A stretch of 64,000 nt of DNA from JANQJA01 sp965267485 (GTDB lineage: Bacteria; Pseudomonadota; Gammaproteobacteria; Pseudomonadales; Azotimanducaceae). The stretch is taken from assembly GCA_965267485.1 (NCBI GenBank), contig OZ254080.1, positions 930,001 to 994,000 of the forward strand, read 5' to 3'. Under the pieces are notes generated by a model. The model searched no databases and had not been told where the DNA came from. It saw only the letters and a list, made by a program, of their open reading frames with translations. Position numbers and translations under genes: made by a program. How positions within the stretch are numbered: position 1 is the stretch's first letter; every line of letters begins with the position of its first letter. Below, piece by piece: positions 23,889 to 32,751 of this stretch.

Positions 23889-23985
23889 AGGTTCAGTTTA
23901 ATCACTGATTTCCGACGCTGTAAAGTGTTGTGCCATCGATTCACGCAAATTTCATTTTCTCAAGACGTGACCCCGTCTTGAGGGG

Positions 23986-24582
23986 TCACGGAACGAGTGT
24001 TGTCGGGCGCCACTGGCCGTCGATGAGGTCGTAGCGCTGGCGGTCGTGAATCCGATCTTCCCGATTGAGATCCAGCAACTCGATCGATGACGCCACCAGC
24101 TCGATGCCCGCGACTTTGTCGGGTGCCTCCATGTTCTCGACGTCGTGTGCACCCTTGATGCTGTTGATGTGGCCCACGAGCGCGTCTCTCGATTCGATCT
24201 CAGTGCTCTGGTCGACTGTGGTGGCGTAGAGGATATCGAGATACTTGCTTCCGCGGGGCCTGCGCTGCCAGCTTTGCCGGACGAACTTAACGTCGCATTC
24301 GCGAGTGGTTCCGCGCACGCGATATTGTCGCTGCATCGACTGATACCAGAGCAGCAATTCGTAATCGCCGCCTGCCTCCAGGATCTGCCACTTGGGGCTC
24401 GAACGGTTGATGAACAGCAGGAAGCAGTTGTCCCTGATTTCACGCAGCACGAGCGTCCGTACGCTCGCTCGACCTGCTTCGTCGGCCAGTGCCAGAAAGC
24501 AGATGTCAGCGCCGGAGTCTTCCAGCCGCCTTGCCTGAACGCGGTCATCTTTGATTCTGGCGATCGGATCTTGAGTTGGCAT
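23986..24582 (-). CDS. Pyridoxamine 5'-phosphate oxidase family protein
   Basis: A 198-residue split-barrel flavoprotein of the PNPOx family. Recognisable parts are SVRTLVLREI, INRSSPKWQILEAG, the substrate/FMN segment WYQSMQRQYRVRG, and the C-terminal RIHDRQRYDLIDGQWRPTTLVP, which keeps the Arg and His of the PdxH active site (RxHDR). It is somewhat shorter than E. coli PdxH (218) and divergent in the middle, so either it is the PdxH of this organism or a relative with another substrate. Overlapping inverted repeats sit at its stop codon (23960-23989). Confidence 0.75.
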   Translation of the reverse strand: MPTQDPIARIKDDRVQARRLEDSGADICFLALADEAGRASVRTLVLREIRDNCFLLFINRSSPKWQILEAGGDYELLLWYQSMQRQYRVRGTTRECDVKFVRQSWQRRPRGSKYLDILYATTVDQSTEIESRDALVGHINSIKGAHDVENMEAPDKVAGIELVASSIELLDLNREDRIHDRQRYDLIDGQWRPTTLVP

Positions 24583-24597
24583 GATCTGTCGGCTCGT

Positions 24598-25479
24598 TCA
24601 GTGGCTCATGTCAGTGTAAACGGTGCGAATCCATCGCTCTTCGTTGATAAAGCCTGCGCCCCAACTCGACCAGCGCTCATCGAGCCCGCGCGCGACCGCT
24701 TCATCGGCCGACAGCCCGTCCGCCCGCATGTTGGCGATGGCGCTTGTCGTGGCAACGAGCATGTCGTGATAGCGCTCAAGATCGGCCTTCGCCGCGAGTT
24801 CCCCGTGACCCGGGATGATGTGCGTGTCATCGTTCACCGCAGCGAGCACGGCTTCGATGTTTTTGATCAGCCCGGCCACGCTGCCGCCAGCGGGCAGGTC
24901 GACGTAAGGGAACCGGTCGCGAAAGAAGTGATCACCCATGTGCACGACATCTGCGCCGGTAAAGAACACGATGGTGTCGCCATCCGTGTGGCCGCTCGGC
25001 ATGTGCAGCAGCCGGATCTCTTCATCATTGAAAAAGATACTCGCTTCCTCAGAGTAGGTAACCACGGGCAGTGCCGCCTTTGGCAGCGCTTCATCCCCGC
25101 CGACCAGTCTGAGGCGCACATTGTCGTGCGCCATGATGATGCTGTCTTCACCGAAGGCCGGATTCCCGCCGGTATGGTCGCCGTGGTAGTGGGTGTTCAG
25201 AATCCACGTTGGCGATTCGTCACCGAGTTCAGCAAGTGCGGCCTTGATGCGCCCGGCGAGCGGGAGGTACTGATCGTCGACCATCAGCAGGCCGTCTTCT
25301 CCTGCAGACACGCCGATGTTGCCGCCGGCGCCGTAGAGAATGTAGATGTTGTCCGCAACATTCTCGGTCCGGATCTCGACGTCGGCGAAGCGGTCGGCCG
25401 AGTGTACCGGCGTTACCAGCATTGAGAGGATGGCGAGCAGAGTGAGTTGAGTGTGCAGCGTTCGGATCGTGATCGGCAT
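24598..25479 (-). CDS. Exported metallo-beta-lactamase-fold hydrolase
   Basis: A 293-residue protein with a signal peptide of about 27 residues (ending ...VTPVHSADR). The zinc-binding motif HYHGDHTGGN (residues about 97-106) is followed by SGHTDGD and GDHF ligands and the PGHGE histidine. It is a periplasmic MBL-fold hydrolase of the quinoprotein-relay/SoxH-like branch; true beta-lactamase activity is not implied. GAGGGAAC lies before the ATG at 25479. It is 15 bases upstream of the oxidase gene, so the two may share a message. Confidence 0.83.
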   Translation of the reverse strand: MPITIRTLHTQLTLLAILSMLVTPVHSADRFADVEIRTENVADNIYILYGAGGNIGVSAGEDGLLMVDDQYLPLAGRIKAALAELGDESPTWILNTHYHGDHTGGNPAFGEDSIIMAHDNVRLRLVGGDEALPKAALPVVTYSEEASIFFNDEEIRLLHMPSGHTDGDTIVFFTGADVVHMGDHFFRDRFPYVDLPAGGSVAGLIKNIEAVLAAVNDDTHIIPGHGELAAKADLERYHDMLVATTSAIANMRADGLSADEAVARGLDERWSSWGAGFINEERWIRTVYTDMSH

Positions 25480-25514
25480 GGTCGGTTCCCTCGAAGTGTT
25501 GATCCCGTCTACGT

Positions 25515-26351
25515 TCAATCCTGGCTGTCAGGATCATAATCGTAAACGCCGTAGGTGATGCCCGGGGGCGGGTTGTCACGGCATCCGCGCATCAGATTGT
25601 ACACATATCCGTTCGCGCTCCCGATGAGCGCGTCCCTGATCATGCCATCGTCGTCGCAGGATTCTGCGGCCCTCAACAGGCGTTCGAAGTTGAACATGAA
25701 GTTCTCGGTGTGCCGCGTTCGCACTGGCGTGCCGAAGAAAAGCTTGTACTGATAGCGCGGCGTTGAGCGGAACTGAAGCTGCATCATCTTGCGGGAGAAC
25801 ACCTCCGGGTCGTTCGTACTCATGCTCGACCACATCAATGAAATCTCCTCGTCACTCACGGCGCCAGCGGAATTGGCGCCCTGGCTGGACAGATACAGAA
25901 AGCCCATGATCGAACCCAGCTGGTTCTTGACGCTGTCGGCAATTCGCAAGAAGGATTCCTTGCGCGCGTGCAGCTCTGACGCCCGAATCGCCTCCGACTG
26001 GATGACTGCCTGCTCCGCCGATCGCTGAATCTCGATGTACTGCATCTTGATGGCGGTCGTATTCTGCGACAGCTCCTTTTGTTGCGAGAAGTACGCGAGC
26101 ACAAACCAGAGAAACGCCAGCGGCGCAAAGGCACCCTCGAGAAACCCGCCGAGCTGGTCCAGCGGCGTACTGGCGATGTTCGCCCAGCCGACGCTTCCGG
26201 CGATGTACAGGGCAAGCAGCAGGAGCCAGATGCCGGAGATTGCAAGACCGACCCAGACGCGCCAGTCGGAACCGCCGCCGAAAGGGACAAAGGGTTCTTC
26301 CTTCACGCGGGGTGGTGAGGGGTTGGCGGACCCGTCTTCGACACTGCTCAT
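25515..26351 (-). CDS. Membrane protein of unknown function
   Basis: A 278-residue protein. After a polar N-terminus there are two transmembrane helices (about residues 32-52 and 73-90), then a long helical, probably coiled-coil segment (QQKELSQNTTAIKMQYIEIQRSAEQAVIQSEAIRASELHARKES) and a soluble C-terminal domain. The layout of two helices followed by a coiled coil is seen in phage-defence and putative signalling proteins, but no specific motif supports that here. GGAGAGGG lies before the ATG. It lies 35 bases upstream of the MBL-fold gene on the same strand. Confidence 0.65.
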   Translation of the reverse strand: MSSVEDGSANPSPPRVKEEPFVPFGGGSDWRVWVGLAISGIWLLLLALYIAGSVGWANIASTPLDQLGGFLEGAFAPLAFLWFVLAYFSQQKELSQNTTAIKMQYIEIQRSAEQAVIQSEAIRASELHARKESFLRIADSVKNQLGSIMGFLYLSSQGANSAGAVSDEEISLMWSSMSTNDPEVFSRKMMQLQFRSTPRYQYKLFFGTPVRTRHTENFMFNFERLLRAAESCDDDGMIRDALIGSANGYVYNLMRGCRDNPPPGITYGVYDYDPDSQD

Positions 26352-26373
26352 ATCCCTCTCCGTTGCCCTGGCG

Positions 26374-27048
26374 CTATTCCAGCGCTCCTGTCAGCGATGC
26401 TCGCTGGGATACCTCGATCCAGTTGCCGTCCGGATCCTTGATGAAACTGATCCTTGCCGTCGTGCCCAGCGTGACGGGCGCACGTCCCTCAGTGCCGCCG
26501 CGTTCGAGTACGCCCGCGTGTTCGGCATCGACATCCCAGACCTGGACGGTGAGATAGCGGTAACCCATCCCTGACATTGAAGCACACGGAACGTGGCTCG
26601 GGTCTTCGTCGAGCAGAAATACGGTTGTACCCCAGCGGAAACGATTGTGAGCCAACTGCTCGATCTGGAGCACATCGACGTAGAAGTCGGCGAATGCCTC
26701 GATGGATCGAACGCCGAGCCGGATGCCGATGCGATTGATGTCATCGGTGCCCGGTGGCACGAGCGTGACGCGGTTGCCGTCGGGGTCTGTCAGTGTGCGC
26801 GGCTCGTCGATCCCGTCGCGGGCAATGATGAGTTCACGGTAGCCGGTCGGATCGCTTGTCAGTTCGCTCCTGACGTTGTTCAGCTTGAAGACGCTGCCAT
26901 TCAGGCCGTGCCGGTGCTGGTGAACGCCGCCTCCGACCTTGAGCAGTTCCTCGTAGGGCAGCCCCACAGTCTGGCCCCAGAACTCAAGCATCGGCTCCCG
27001 CTGATTGGTCTGCACGCCGAGATCAATACAGTCCTTGGCAAGCTTCAT
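26374..27048 (-). CDS. VOC (glyoxalase/dioxygenase) superfamily protein
   Basis: The 224-residue protein contains two VOC modules, one covering about residues 6-100 (with EPRTLTDPDGNRVTLVPPG) and one about 105-215 (with ISFIKDPDGNWIEVSQR). The repeated DPDGN-x-hydrophobic-E/T pattern is typical, with the second-module Glu (WIEV) a potential metal ligand. The activity cannot be predicted; options include glyoxalase, dioxygenase and resistance proteins. It overlaps the next upstream gene by four bases. Confidence 0.78.
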   Translation of the reverse strand: MKLAKDCIDLGVQTNQREPMLEFWGQTVGLPYEELLKVGGGVHQHRHGLNGSVFKLNNVRSELTSDPTGYRELIIARDGIDEPRTLTDPDGNRVTLVPPGTDDINRIGIRLGVRSIEAFADFYVDVLQIEQLAHNRFRWGTTVFLLDEDPSHVPCASMSGMGYRYLTVQVWDVDAEHAGVLERGGTEGRAPVTLGTTARISFIKDPDGNWIEVSQRASLTGALE

Positions 27049-27389
27049 GAGCCGACCTTTGCGTAATGTTCTTGCGCGAGTTCCTGGCTGTTTGCCACCA
27101 GAGACACGTCAACGCCGTCGCCGCGTGTGACCACCGCCTCGATGAATTCGTGCCACTCGTAGTCCGTCTGCACAGTTGATGAGAGGCGCTGCGTGCCGTT
27201 GCCTGCGCTGGCCTCATCGCGCAAGAGACCATTGATGTACAGGCGGGCGCAGTTGTCGTCAATTTCCACTCTCAGGCGGGCGTCGTGATACTGAACTTCC
27301 AGTGTGGGCAAAGGGGCGATTCCGAATGGTAACCGGGTGATTATGCAACTGCTGATTGGGGGCGACAAATCCAGTATGATTCGCGCCAA
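27045..27389 (-). CDS. Hypothetical protein coupled to the VOC gene
   Basis: The frame gives at most 114 residues from a TTG at 27389. The convincing part begins about residue 28 (LEVQYHDARLRVEIDDNCARLYINGLLRDEA), so a later start near 27311 is likely; no good ribosome binding site decides between them. The core looks beta-rich with a DNCARLYINGLLRDE pattern that recalls a small beta-sandwich, but I do not recognise a family. The stop overlaps the start of the VOC gene by four bases, which supports it being real. Confidence 0.5.
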   Translation of the reverse strand: MARIILDLSPPISSCIITRLPFGIAPLPTLEVQYHDARLRVEIDDNCARLYINGLLRDEASAGNGTQRLSSTVQTDYEWHEFIEAVVTRGDGVDVSLVANSQELAQEHYAKVGS

Positions 27390-27406
27390 ATTTGTCGGAG
27401 ACCGTC

Positions 27407-27574
27407 ATGAGCCAGACTGATGACCTCAAAGCCACCGCCGCAGAAATCCGCAAGGGCCTCAAAAGGCTTGGGCCGGACCGCGTTGTGGCCCTTTCTGTAC
27501 ACAAGGAAAAAGAACTGATCGTCGAACTCGAAAAGCAGGCCGACAAGCTGCTCCAGCAGCTCGAATCCCTCTAG
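27407..27574 (+). CDS. Small helical coiled-coil protein
   Basis: A 55-residue protein preceded by GGAGACCGTC before the ATG. The sequence is highly charged and helical, with a C-terminal heptad-like stretch (KEKELIVELEKQADKLLQQLESL) that should form a short coiled coil. It lies alone between two minus-strand genes, divergent from the hypothetical at 27045-27389. I do not recognise a family. Confidence 0.55.
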   Translation: MSQTDDLKATAAEIRKGLKRLGPDRVVALSVHKEKELIVELEKQADKLLQQLESL

Positions 27575-27582
27575 TTCCTGTC

Positions 27583-28089
27583 TCACTCGATATCTTTCAG
27601 CGCTTCGTCGTACAGCGCCTTTGTCGCCGGGTCGAAGCAGGCAAAGGTTACGGCGAGCGCTGACCCCCTGGTTTCTTTCCTCACGGTGTCGACGGCGATG
27701 CGAGTCGCCGCGTCAGCCGGGTATCCGAACGCACCGGTACTGATCGCCGGAAATGCGATGCTTGCAAGATCGCGCTCCCGGGCCAGTCTGATTGAGTTGC
27801 GGTAACAGTTCGCCAGCAGCGCTGGTTCCCCCTCGTCACCGCCATGCCAGACCGGCCCCACCGTATGGATCACGTGCTTTGCCGGCAGATCGTAGCCGCG
27901 CGTGATTTTGGCCTCACCGGTGTTGCAGCCACCCAGCGTACGGCATTCCTCGAGGAGTCGCGGGCCGGCGGCGAAATGAATGGCACCGTCGACGCCGCCA
28001 CCGCCGAGCAGCGTGGTGTTCGCGGCATTGACGATGGCGTCGACGTTGAGCTTCGTGATGTCAGCGACGATCGCGTTGACGTTGACCAT
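27583..28089 (-). CDS. Macro-domain O-acetyl-ADP-ribose deacetylase
   Basis: The 168-residue protein is a single macro domain. The signatures are IVNAANTTLLGGGGVDGAIHFAAGP (residues about 19-43), GEAKITRGYDLPAKHVIHTVGP and AFPAISTGAFGYPADAAT. These match the YmdB/MacroD group, which removes O-acetyl from ADP-ribose and can hydrolyse mono-ADP-ribose from protein. It is cytoplasmic. Convergent with the small coiled-coil gene, nine bases apart. Confidence 0.9.
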   Translation of the reverse strand: MVNVNAIVADITKLNVDAIVNAANTTLLGGGGVDGAIHFAAGPRLLEECRTLGGCNTGEAKITRGYDLPAKHVIHTVGPVWHGGDEGEPALLANCYRNSIRLARERDLASIAFPAISTGAFGYPADAATRIAVDTVRKETRGSALAVTFACFDPATKALYDEALKDIE

Positions 28090-28148
28090 GGTATGGCTCT
28101 GTCGCTAGATTCGACGCCATTGTCCAACCTCTGACGGAAGTTCTGCAA

Positions 28149-28988
28149 ATGATGGATGTCACACCCATCGCCGGTGCCCTGGGCGCCGAGATCTCTGGCA
28201 TCGACCTGACCCGGCCGTTGCCGGATGAAGACTTTGCCAGCCTGCGCCAGGCCTGGCTCGACTATGAGGTCGTCTTCTTTCGGGATCAGGCCATCACGCC
28301 CGAAGCACATGCCGCGCTGGCTGACCGCTTCGGCAAGCCGCAGCTTCATGAGGCCTACCCGCACGTCGATGGTTTTCCGCAGATCACGATTCTCGAGAAC
28401 GATGAGGCGAATCCATCAAAGATCGAGAAGTGGCATACCGATATGACCTTTCGGCAGAACCCGCCGCTCGGTTCCATTCTTCACGGTGTGATCATTCCGG
28501 CGAGGGGCGGCGATACGCTGTTTTCGAGTATGTCCGCCGCATTCGAAGACCTGTCAGAATCGATGCAGCAGTTCCTCTCGGGGCTGACGGCGATCCACGA
28601 CTTCAGCCATGGCTTCCGGGAGAGCCTGGCCGAACCCGGCGGCCGTGAGCGTCTGGCGCAGATGGTGGCGGATAACCCACCGGTGGAGCACCCGGTGGTT
28701 CGAACGCACCCTGAGTCGGGCAAGCGATGCATCTACGTGAATTCGCTGTTTACGGTCGCGATCAAGGGGATGAAACAGAAAGAGAGCGACGCGCTGCTCT
28801 CGTTCCTGTTCGACCATGTGACGACGCCGGAATATGCGTGCCGCTTTCAGTGGCAGCCGAACTCGATCGCGTTCTGGGACAACCGGATCGTGCAGCACAA
28901 GCCGGTCAACGACTATTGGCCGCAGCACCGGAAGATGCAGCGCATTACGATTGATGATGGCGTTGACGGCCAGGCCGCTAGTTGGTGA
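28149..28988 (+). CDS. TauD/TfdA-family Fe(II)/2-oxoglutarate dioxygenase
   Basis: The 279-residue protein has the iron-binding facial triad of the TauD family: H96 and D98 in EKWHTDMTF, and H250 in DNRIVQHKPVNDY, with arginines at 261 and 264 near the 2-oxoglutarate site. The N-terminal block PIAGALGAEISGIDLTRPLPDEDFASL is typical. The substrate may be a sulfonate, an aryloxyalkanoate or another small acid. The ATG at 28149 is followed directly by a second ATG. The 3' end overlaps the convergent hydrolase gene by 11 bases. Confidence 0.87.
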   Translation: MMDVTPIAGALGAEISGIDLTRPLPDEDFASLRQAWLDYEVVFFRDQAITPEAHAALADRFGKPQLHEAYPHVDGFPQITILENDEANPSKIEKWHTDMTFRQNPPLGSILHGVIIPARGGDTLFSSMSAAFEDLSESMQQFLSGLTAIHDFSHGFRESLAEPGGRERLAQMVADNPPVEHPVVRTHPESGKRCIYVNSLFTVAIKGMKQKESDALLSFLFDHVTTPEYACRFQWQPNSIAFWDNRIVQHKPVNDYWPQHRKMQRITIDDGVDGQAASW

Positions 28989-29853
28989 ATTGCCTCAGCA
29001 GCGCCGTCAGTCTTTCGATGAAGTCCAGCGGCTGGTCGAGAAACAGGTGGTGGTATGCGTCGGGTATCCCAACAATTCTGTCGGGGGGCAAGGCGCGCGC
29101 TGCAATCTCGAGCGATGCGGGTGGGTAGAAGCGACTCTGCTCACCGTAGATCAGCGCCGCCGGACACGCCATATCCTTTAGGGTCGTGACGCCGTCGGGC
29201 AACTCGAATCCCTCTGGCTCGACCATTTTTGCGAATACATCCTGATCCAGCTTGAAGCAGAAGCCGGCTGGCGTTTCCCGCAGTGAATGTCCCGCGATGT
29301 AGTCGATGATGTAGTCGTTACCGCAGGGCTGCGGTGGGCGCAGGCGAAAGCGCCGCTTGCCCTGCTCGAGCGAGGCGTAATATCGCACCCGCCCGTTTGA
29401 TGCAGGCGGCGCCTCCCGGGTGGACTTGTGATCGCTGATGACCGAATCGGCGAGTACGATACCCGCCAGCTCGCTGCCGAAGCGATAACCTGTGATCCGG
29501 GTCATCGAGCCGCCGAAGCTGTGGCCGACGATCCAGGCAGGGCGATCGGACTCGGCGCGACAGATCTCGATCAGGTCCTGTGAGAACGACATTGCGCTGT
29601 AGGTTTCTCGATGGCCGGAATCGCCAGCGCCTGCAAGGTCGATCGAGATTACTTTGTAGTCCCGCGTAAATGCCGGCGCGATGAAATCCCACCAGCGGCA
29701 GTGAGCACCGTGGCCGTGCACGAACGCCAGGAGCGGTTGTCCGGGCGCAGCAGCGTAGCGTCGGTAATGCAGCCGGCAGTCGGCGGTATCGAGAAAACAG
29801 TCTTCGGCCGGCGTTGCCACGGCCTCGACGAACCAGTCAGGAGCTTCTATCAC
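28978..29853 (-). CDS. Alpha/beta-hydrolase
   Basis: A 291-residue alpha/beta-hydrolase (from a GTG at 29853; a longer frame to 29967 exists). The oxyanion-hole motif is FVHGHGAHCRWW, the nucleophile elbow is GHSFGG, the acid lies in LADSVISDHKS or later, and the catalytic His is probably in DAYHHLFLDQP near the C-terminus. The upstream extension has no family-like sequence, so the later start is preferred. The substrate is unknown. The stop overlaps that of the dioxygenase gene by 11 bases. Confidence 0.78.
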   Translation of the reverse strand: MIEAPDWFVEAVATPAEDCFLDTADCRLHYRRYAAAPGQPLLAFVHGHGAHCRWWDFIAPAFTRDYKVISIDLAGAGDSGHRETYSAMSFSQDLIEICRAESDRPAWIVGHSFGGSMTRITGYRFGSELAGIVLADSVISDHKSTREAPPASNGRVRYYASLEQGKRRFRLRPPQPCGNDYIIDYIAGHSLRETPAGFCFKLDQDVFAKMVEPEGFELPDGVTTLKDMACPAALIYGEQSRFYPPASLEIAARALPPDRIVGIPDAYHHLFLDQPLDFIERLTALLRQFTN

Positions 29854-29947
29854 GGCGCGGAGTATATCTGCTTCAGCGGGGATTCGTTTGTTTAGCGGGT
29901 GAGCAGCCCATCCCCGTGCATCCCGTCCGGCGCCAGTGGTCGCGATC

Positions 29948-29962
29948 GCACCAAGATAGTGC
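29948..29962 (+). promoter_or_regulatory. NtrC-type binding site upstream of amtB
   Basis: GCACCAAGATAGTGC has the GCAC-N7-GTGC form of NtrC sites. It lies about 110 bases upstream of the sigma54 promoter of amtB, a normal distance for enhancer binding. A weaker half-match (GCAC-N7-GTCC) follows at 30004-30018. Confidence 0.55.
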
Positions 29963-30070
29963 CGCATAGGGGGTCACCGGGGTGCGAATCGCCTTATTTC
30001 GGTGCACCTATGCCGTCCAAACAAGGGCGGTTTCAGGGTAAACCCCCGGCACAGCGACGTTAGCGAGGAA

Positions 30071-30085
30071 TGGCATCAGTTTTGC
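30071..30085 (+). promoter_or_regulatory. Sigma54 promoter of amtB
   Basis: TGGCATCAGTTTTGC matches the -24/-12 consensus (TGGCAC-N5-TTGC) with correct spacing and only one mismatch. The start site would be near 30097, giving a leader of about 37 bases to the GTG of amtB. With the NtrC-type site upstream this predicts induction under nitrogen limitation. Confidence 0.65.
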
Positions 30086-30133
30086 TTTTCTAGTACGCCG
30101 ACGACTTACCAAAAACAACACCGGGAGGTTTTT

Positions 30134-31393
30134 GTGGACCAAGCCTTTGAACTTCAGTACGCAGTAGACACGTTCTACTTCCTTATATGCGGCGCGCTCG
30201 TCATGTGGATGGCGGCCGGCTTCGCAATGCTGGAATCAGGTCTCGTACGTGCGAAAAACACGGCAGAGATTCTGACCAAGAACGTTGCACTGTTTTCGAT
30301 CTCGTGCGTGATGTATCTCGTATGCGGTTACGCCATCATGTACGGCGGTGATTACTTCCTCGCAGGAATCGCCGACGTCGACCCCGACGCGGTACTCGCG
30401 GATTTCGCCGCGCAGGATGACTTCCGCGGCGGTTCCATCTACTCCGGTGCTTCAGACTTCTTTTTCCAGGTTGTGTTCGTCGCAACCGCGATGTCTATCG
30501 TTTCTGGTGCAGTCGCAGAGCGCATGAAGCTCTGGGCATTTCTGGCCTTCGCCGTCGTGATGACGGGCTTCATCTACCCGATGGAAGGCAACTGGACCTG
30601 GGGCGGCGGGGCTGTCTTCGGCATGTATACGCTGGGTGACCTTGGATTCTCTGACTTCGCTGGCTCGGGCATCGTTCACATGGCAGGTGCTGCCGCGGCG
30701 CTCGCCGGTGTGATTCTCCTCGGACCGCGTACTGGCAAGTACGGCAAGGAAGGTCAGATCAACGCGATTCCTGGTGCGAACCTCCCACTGGCAACGCTTG
30801 GTACCTTCATCCTCTGGATGGGCTGGTTCGGATTTAACGGCGGCTCTGTACTGAAGCTGGGTGATATTGCCAACGCCAATGCAGTTGCGATGGTCTTCCT
30901 CAATACGAACACGGCGGCTGCCGGTGGTGCCATCGCGGCACTGATCGTCTCTCGCATCATGTTCGGTCGCGCTGACCTCACGATGATGCTGAACGGCGCG
31001 CTGGCAGGTCTTGTGGCGATTACCGCTGAGCCTTCCACGCCGTCTGCCCTGCAGGCAACGATCTGGGGCGCGCTGGGTGGTGTGCTGGTGGTCTTCTCGA
31101 TCCTGGCGCTCGACCGACTCAAGATTGACGATCCGGTTGGTGCGATTTCGGTCCACGGAACCTGCGGTCTGCTCGGCCTGCTGCTGGTACCGATTACCAA
31201 CGACGGATCGAGCTTCTCGGGTCAGATCATTGGTGCACTGACGATCTTCGTCTGGGTCTTCGTAACCAGCGCCATCGTCTGGGCCATCCTCAAGTTCACG
31301 CTGGGCATCCGGGTGAGCGAAGAGGAAGAGTACACCGGCGTCGATACTTCAGAGTGTGGTGTCGAAGCCTATCCGGAATTCGTCCGCGGCTAA
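30134..31393 (+). CDS. amtB: Ammonium transporter AmtB
   Basis: A 419-residue, 11-helix ammonium channel. Recognisable parts are the N-terminal AVDTFYFLICGALVMWMAAGFAMLESGLVR, the pore region GGGAVFGMYTLGDLGFSDFAGSGIVHMAGAAAALAG with the first pore histidine, and SVHGTCGLLGLLL with the second. It starts directly without a signal peptide, as many Amt proteins do. The start is a GTG at 30134 preceded by GGGAGG; the longer frame upstream includes the promoter. No glnK (PII) gene is adjacent, which is unusual, as amtB and glnK are commonly paired. Confidence 0.93.
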   Translation: MDQAFELQYAVDTFYFLICGALVMWMAAGFAMLESGLVRAKNTAEILTKNVALFSISCVMYLVCGYAIMYGGDYFLAGIADVDPDAVLADFAAQDDFRGGSIYSGASDFFFQVVFVATAMSIVSGAVAERMKLWAFLAFAVVMTGFIYPMEGNWTWGGGAVFGMYTLGDLGFSDFAGSGIVHMAGAAAALAGVILLGPRTGKYGKEGQINAIPGANLPLATLGTFILWMGWFGFNGGSVLKLGDIANANAVAMVFLNTNTAAAGGAIAALIVSRIMFGRADLTMMLNGALAGLVAITAEPSTPSALQATIWGALGGVLVVFSILALDRLKIDDPVGAISVHGTCGLLGLLLVPITNDGSSFSGQIIGALTIFVWVFVTSAIVWAILKFTLGIRVSEEEEYTGVDTSECGVEAYPEFVRG

Positions 31394-31419
31394 CCCCCGG
31401 ACTCATATCTCCCTCTGTT

Positions 31420-31448
31420 GGGGCGCCGGTTCGGCGCCCCTTTTTTTT
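31420..31448 (+). terminator. amtB terminator
   Basis: A perfect stem GGGGCGCC/GGCGCCCC with a GGTTC loop is followed by eight T. It lies 27 bases after the amtB stop. The T-tract continues directly into the left end of an insertion sequence. Confidence 0.92.
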
Positions 31449-32751
31449 GGTTCATCGCATTTTGCCGGGGAAGGCGGCTTTGATTTTGAGGAAGAAGTAG
31501 TCCGTATCCCGGAACCCATACGCCATCCTCTTGATGACCTTGATTCGATTGTTGATGCCCTCAAGCACGCTGGTGTTCAAACGATAAGTCGCACTCGCGA
31601 TGATGCCCTCGGCGTAGGGTTTGAGGCGGTTAGCGAACTGGACGAGAGGAGCAATACCGCTTGCCAGGGCTTGTTGAAACCACTGTGCCCAGCGCCAGCG
31701 GGCAGCGGGCTCGCTGTGCGCATACCAGAGTTCCTTGAGCTGCGCCTTCATCAGGTAAACCACCATCAACGGCTGGTTTATCGCGAGCAGTTCATCAAGA
31801 TCTACCGCCTGTTGCGGCTGCAGGTTCTCCGGGTTTCGCAACAAGAGCCATCGTGAGCGTTTGATGGCCCGTCGTGCCGGCTTGTCATGCCGTAATTGAT
31901 TGGCTTGGTCGACACGTACACGGTCAACGACTTCACGGCCGAACTTGGCAACGACGTGAAACAGGTCGTAAACGATCTGCGCGTTCGGGCAGTGTGCCTG
32001 GACTTCCAGATCCATCGCCGTATTCATGTCCATTGCGACGGCTTCAATCTGCTCGCAGTACTCACCCAGCCAGACGAAGAACGGCCTGATGGCCTCCCGG
32101 GAACGGCCTTCTCCGACCCACAACACCTGTGTCCGTTCTGCGTCCATCACAACGGTGGCGTAGCGATGCCCCTTGAACAAGGCAAACTCGTCCATGACGA
32201 GGTATCGCACACGGCTGAGATCCGGTTCAGGCAGGTCCCTGGCAAGGCGTGCCTTGTCGATGGCCTTGATCGTGTGCCAGTGAAGCCCGGTCAGCTCAGC
32301 GACATGTTTGATCGTCATGAGATCGAGCAGTACCTCGACATACCGGCGCAAGCGCAATGTGATGCGAGAGCGTGGCGCCAACCAGTCCAACTGCTCACGG
32401 CGGACACCACAACGTTGACACTGGACCCGTCTGACGGGGACCTCCAGCCACACCCGGTACTCAAACAGGTCGCGATCCCTGACTCGGCGTACGCTGGTAT
32501 CGTGAATCCGGCTACAGACACCGCCACAGACCGAGCATCGGGGCGAATATCCAGGAGCAGGGCCCAGTTTGATCAGGCACTCTCTGGACGAGAGGATCGA
32601 GCTCGAAAGTGGGACGAAGCCTTCCCAGCAGACGAAAGGAAACGTAGCATCGAACATGGCGTCGGCATCTCAGCGGTTATTTGGTGGTACAAACAACCTA
32701 AACTGATTTGCCGTACGCCTCTAATCAAATCCCTCTATAACGCATTGAACC
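31449..32751 (-). mobile_element. ISL3-family insertion sequence
   Basis: A complete element of 1303 bases. The terminal inverted repeats are imperfect: the left end begins GGTTCATCGCATT and the right end, read inward, GGTTCAATGCGTT (10 of 13 identical). The ends are flanked by TTTTTTTT on both sides (31441-31448 and 32752-32759), matching the 8-base target duplication known for ISL3. The target was the T-tract of the amtB terminator. It holds one transposase gene whose stop codon lies within the left inverted repeat. Confidence 0.87.
31452..32657 (-). CDS. ISL3-family transposase
   Basis: A 401-residue transposase. The N-terminal zinc-finger-like region shows CSVCGGVC and CQRCGVRR. The DDE catalytic domain begins with YLVMDEFALFKGHRYATVVMD (first Asp), continues with VAMDMNTAMDLEVQAHCPNAQIVYDLFHVVAKF (second Asp) and ends with RLNTSVLEGINNRIKVIKRMAYGFRDTDYFFLKI, holding the conserved Glu. 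Length and motifs are intact, so the element may still be active. The ATG at 32657 lies about 95 bases inside the right end. Only one copy is in the window. Confidence 0.92.
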   Translation of the reverse strand: MFDATFPFVCWEGFVPLSSSILSSRECLIKLGPAPGYSPRCSVCGGVCSRIHDTSVRRVRDRDLFEYRVWLEVPVRRVQCQRCGVRREQLDWLAPRSRITLRLRRYVEVLLDLMTIKHVAELTGLHWHTIKAIDKARLARDLPEPDLSRVRYLVMDEFALFKGHRYATVVMDAERTQVLWVGEGRSREAIRPFFVWLGEYCEQIEAVAMDMNTAMDLEVQAHCPNAQIVYDLFHVVAKFGREVVDRVRVDQANQLRHDKPARRAIKRSRWLLLRNPENLQPQQAVDLDELLAINQPLMVVYLMKAQLKELWYAHSEPAARWRWAQWFQQALASGIAPLVQFANRLKPYAEGIIASATYRLNTSVLEGINNRIKVIKRMAYGFRDTDYFFLKIKAAFPGKMR

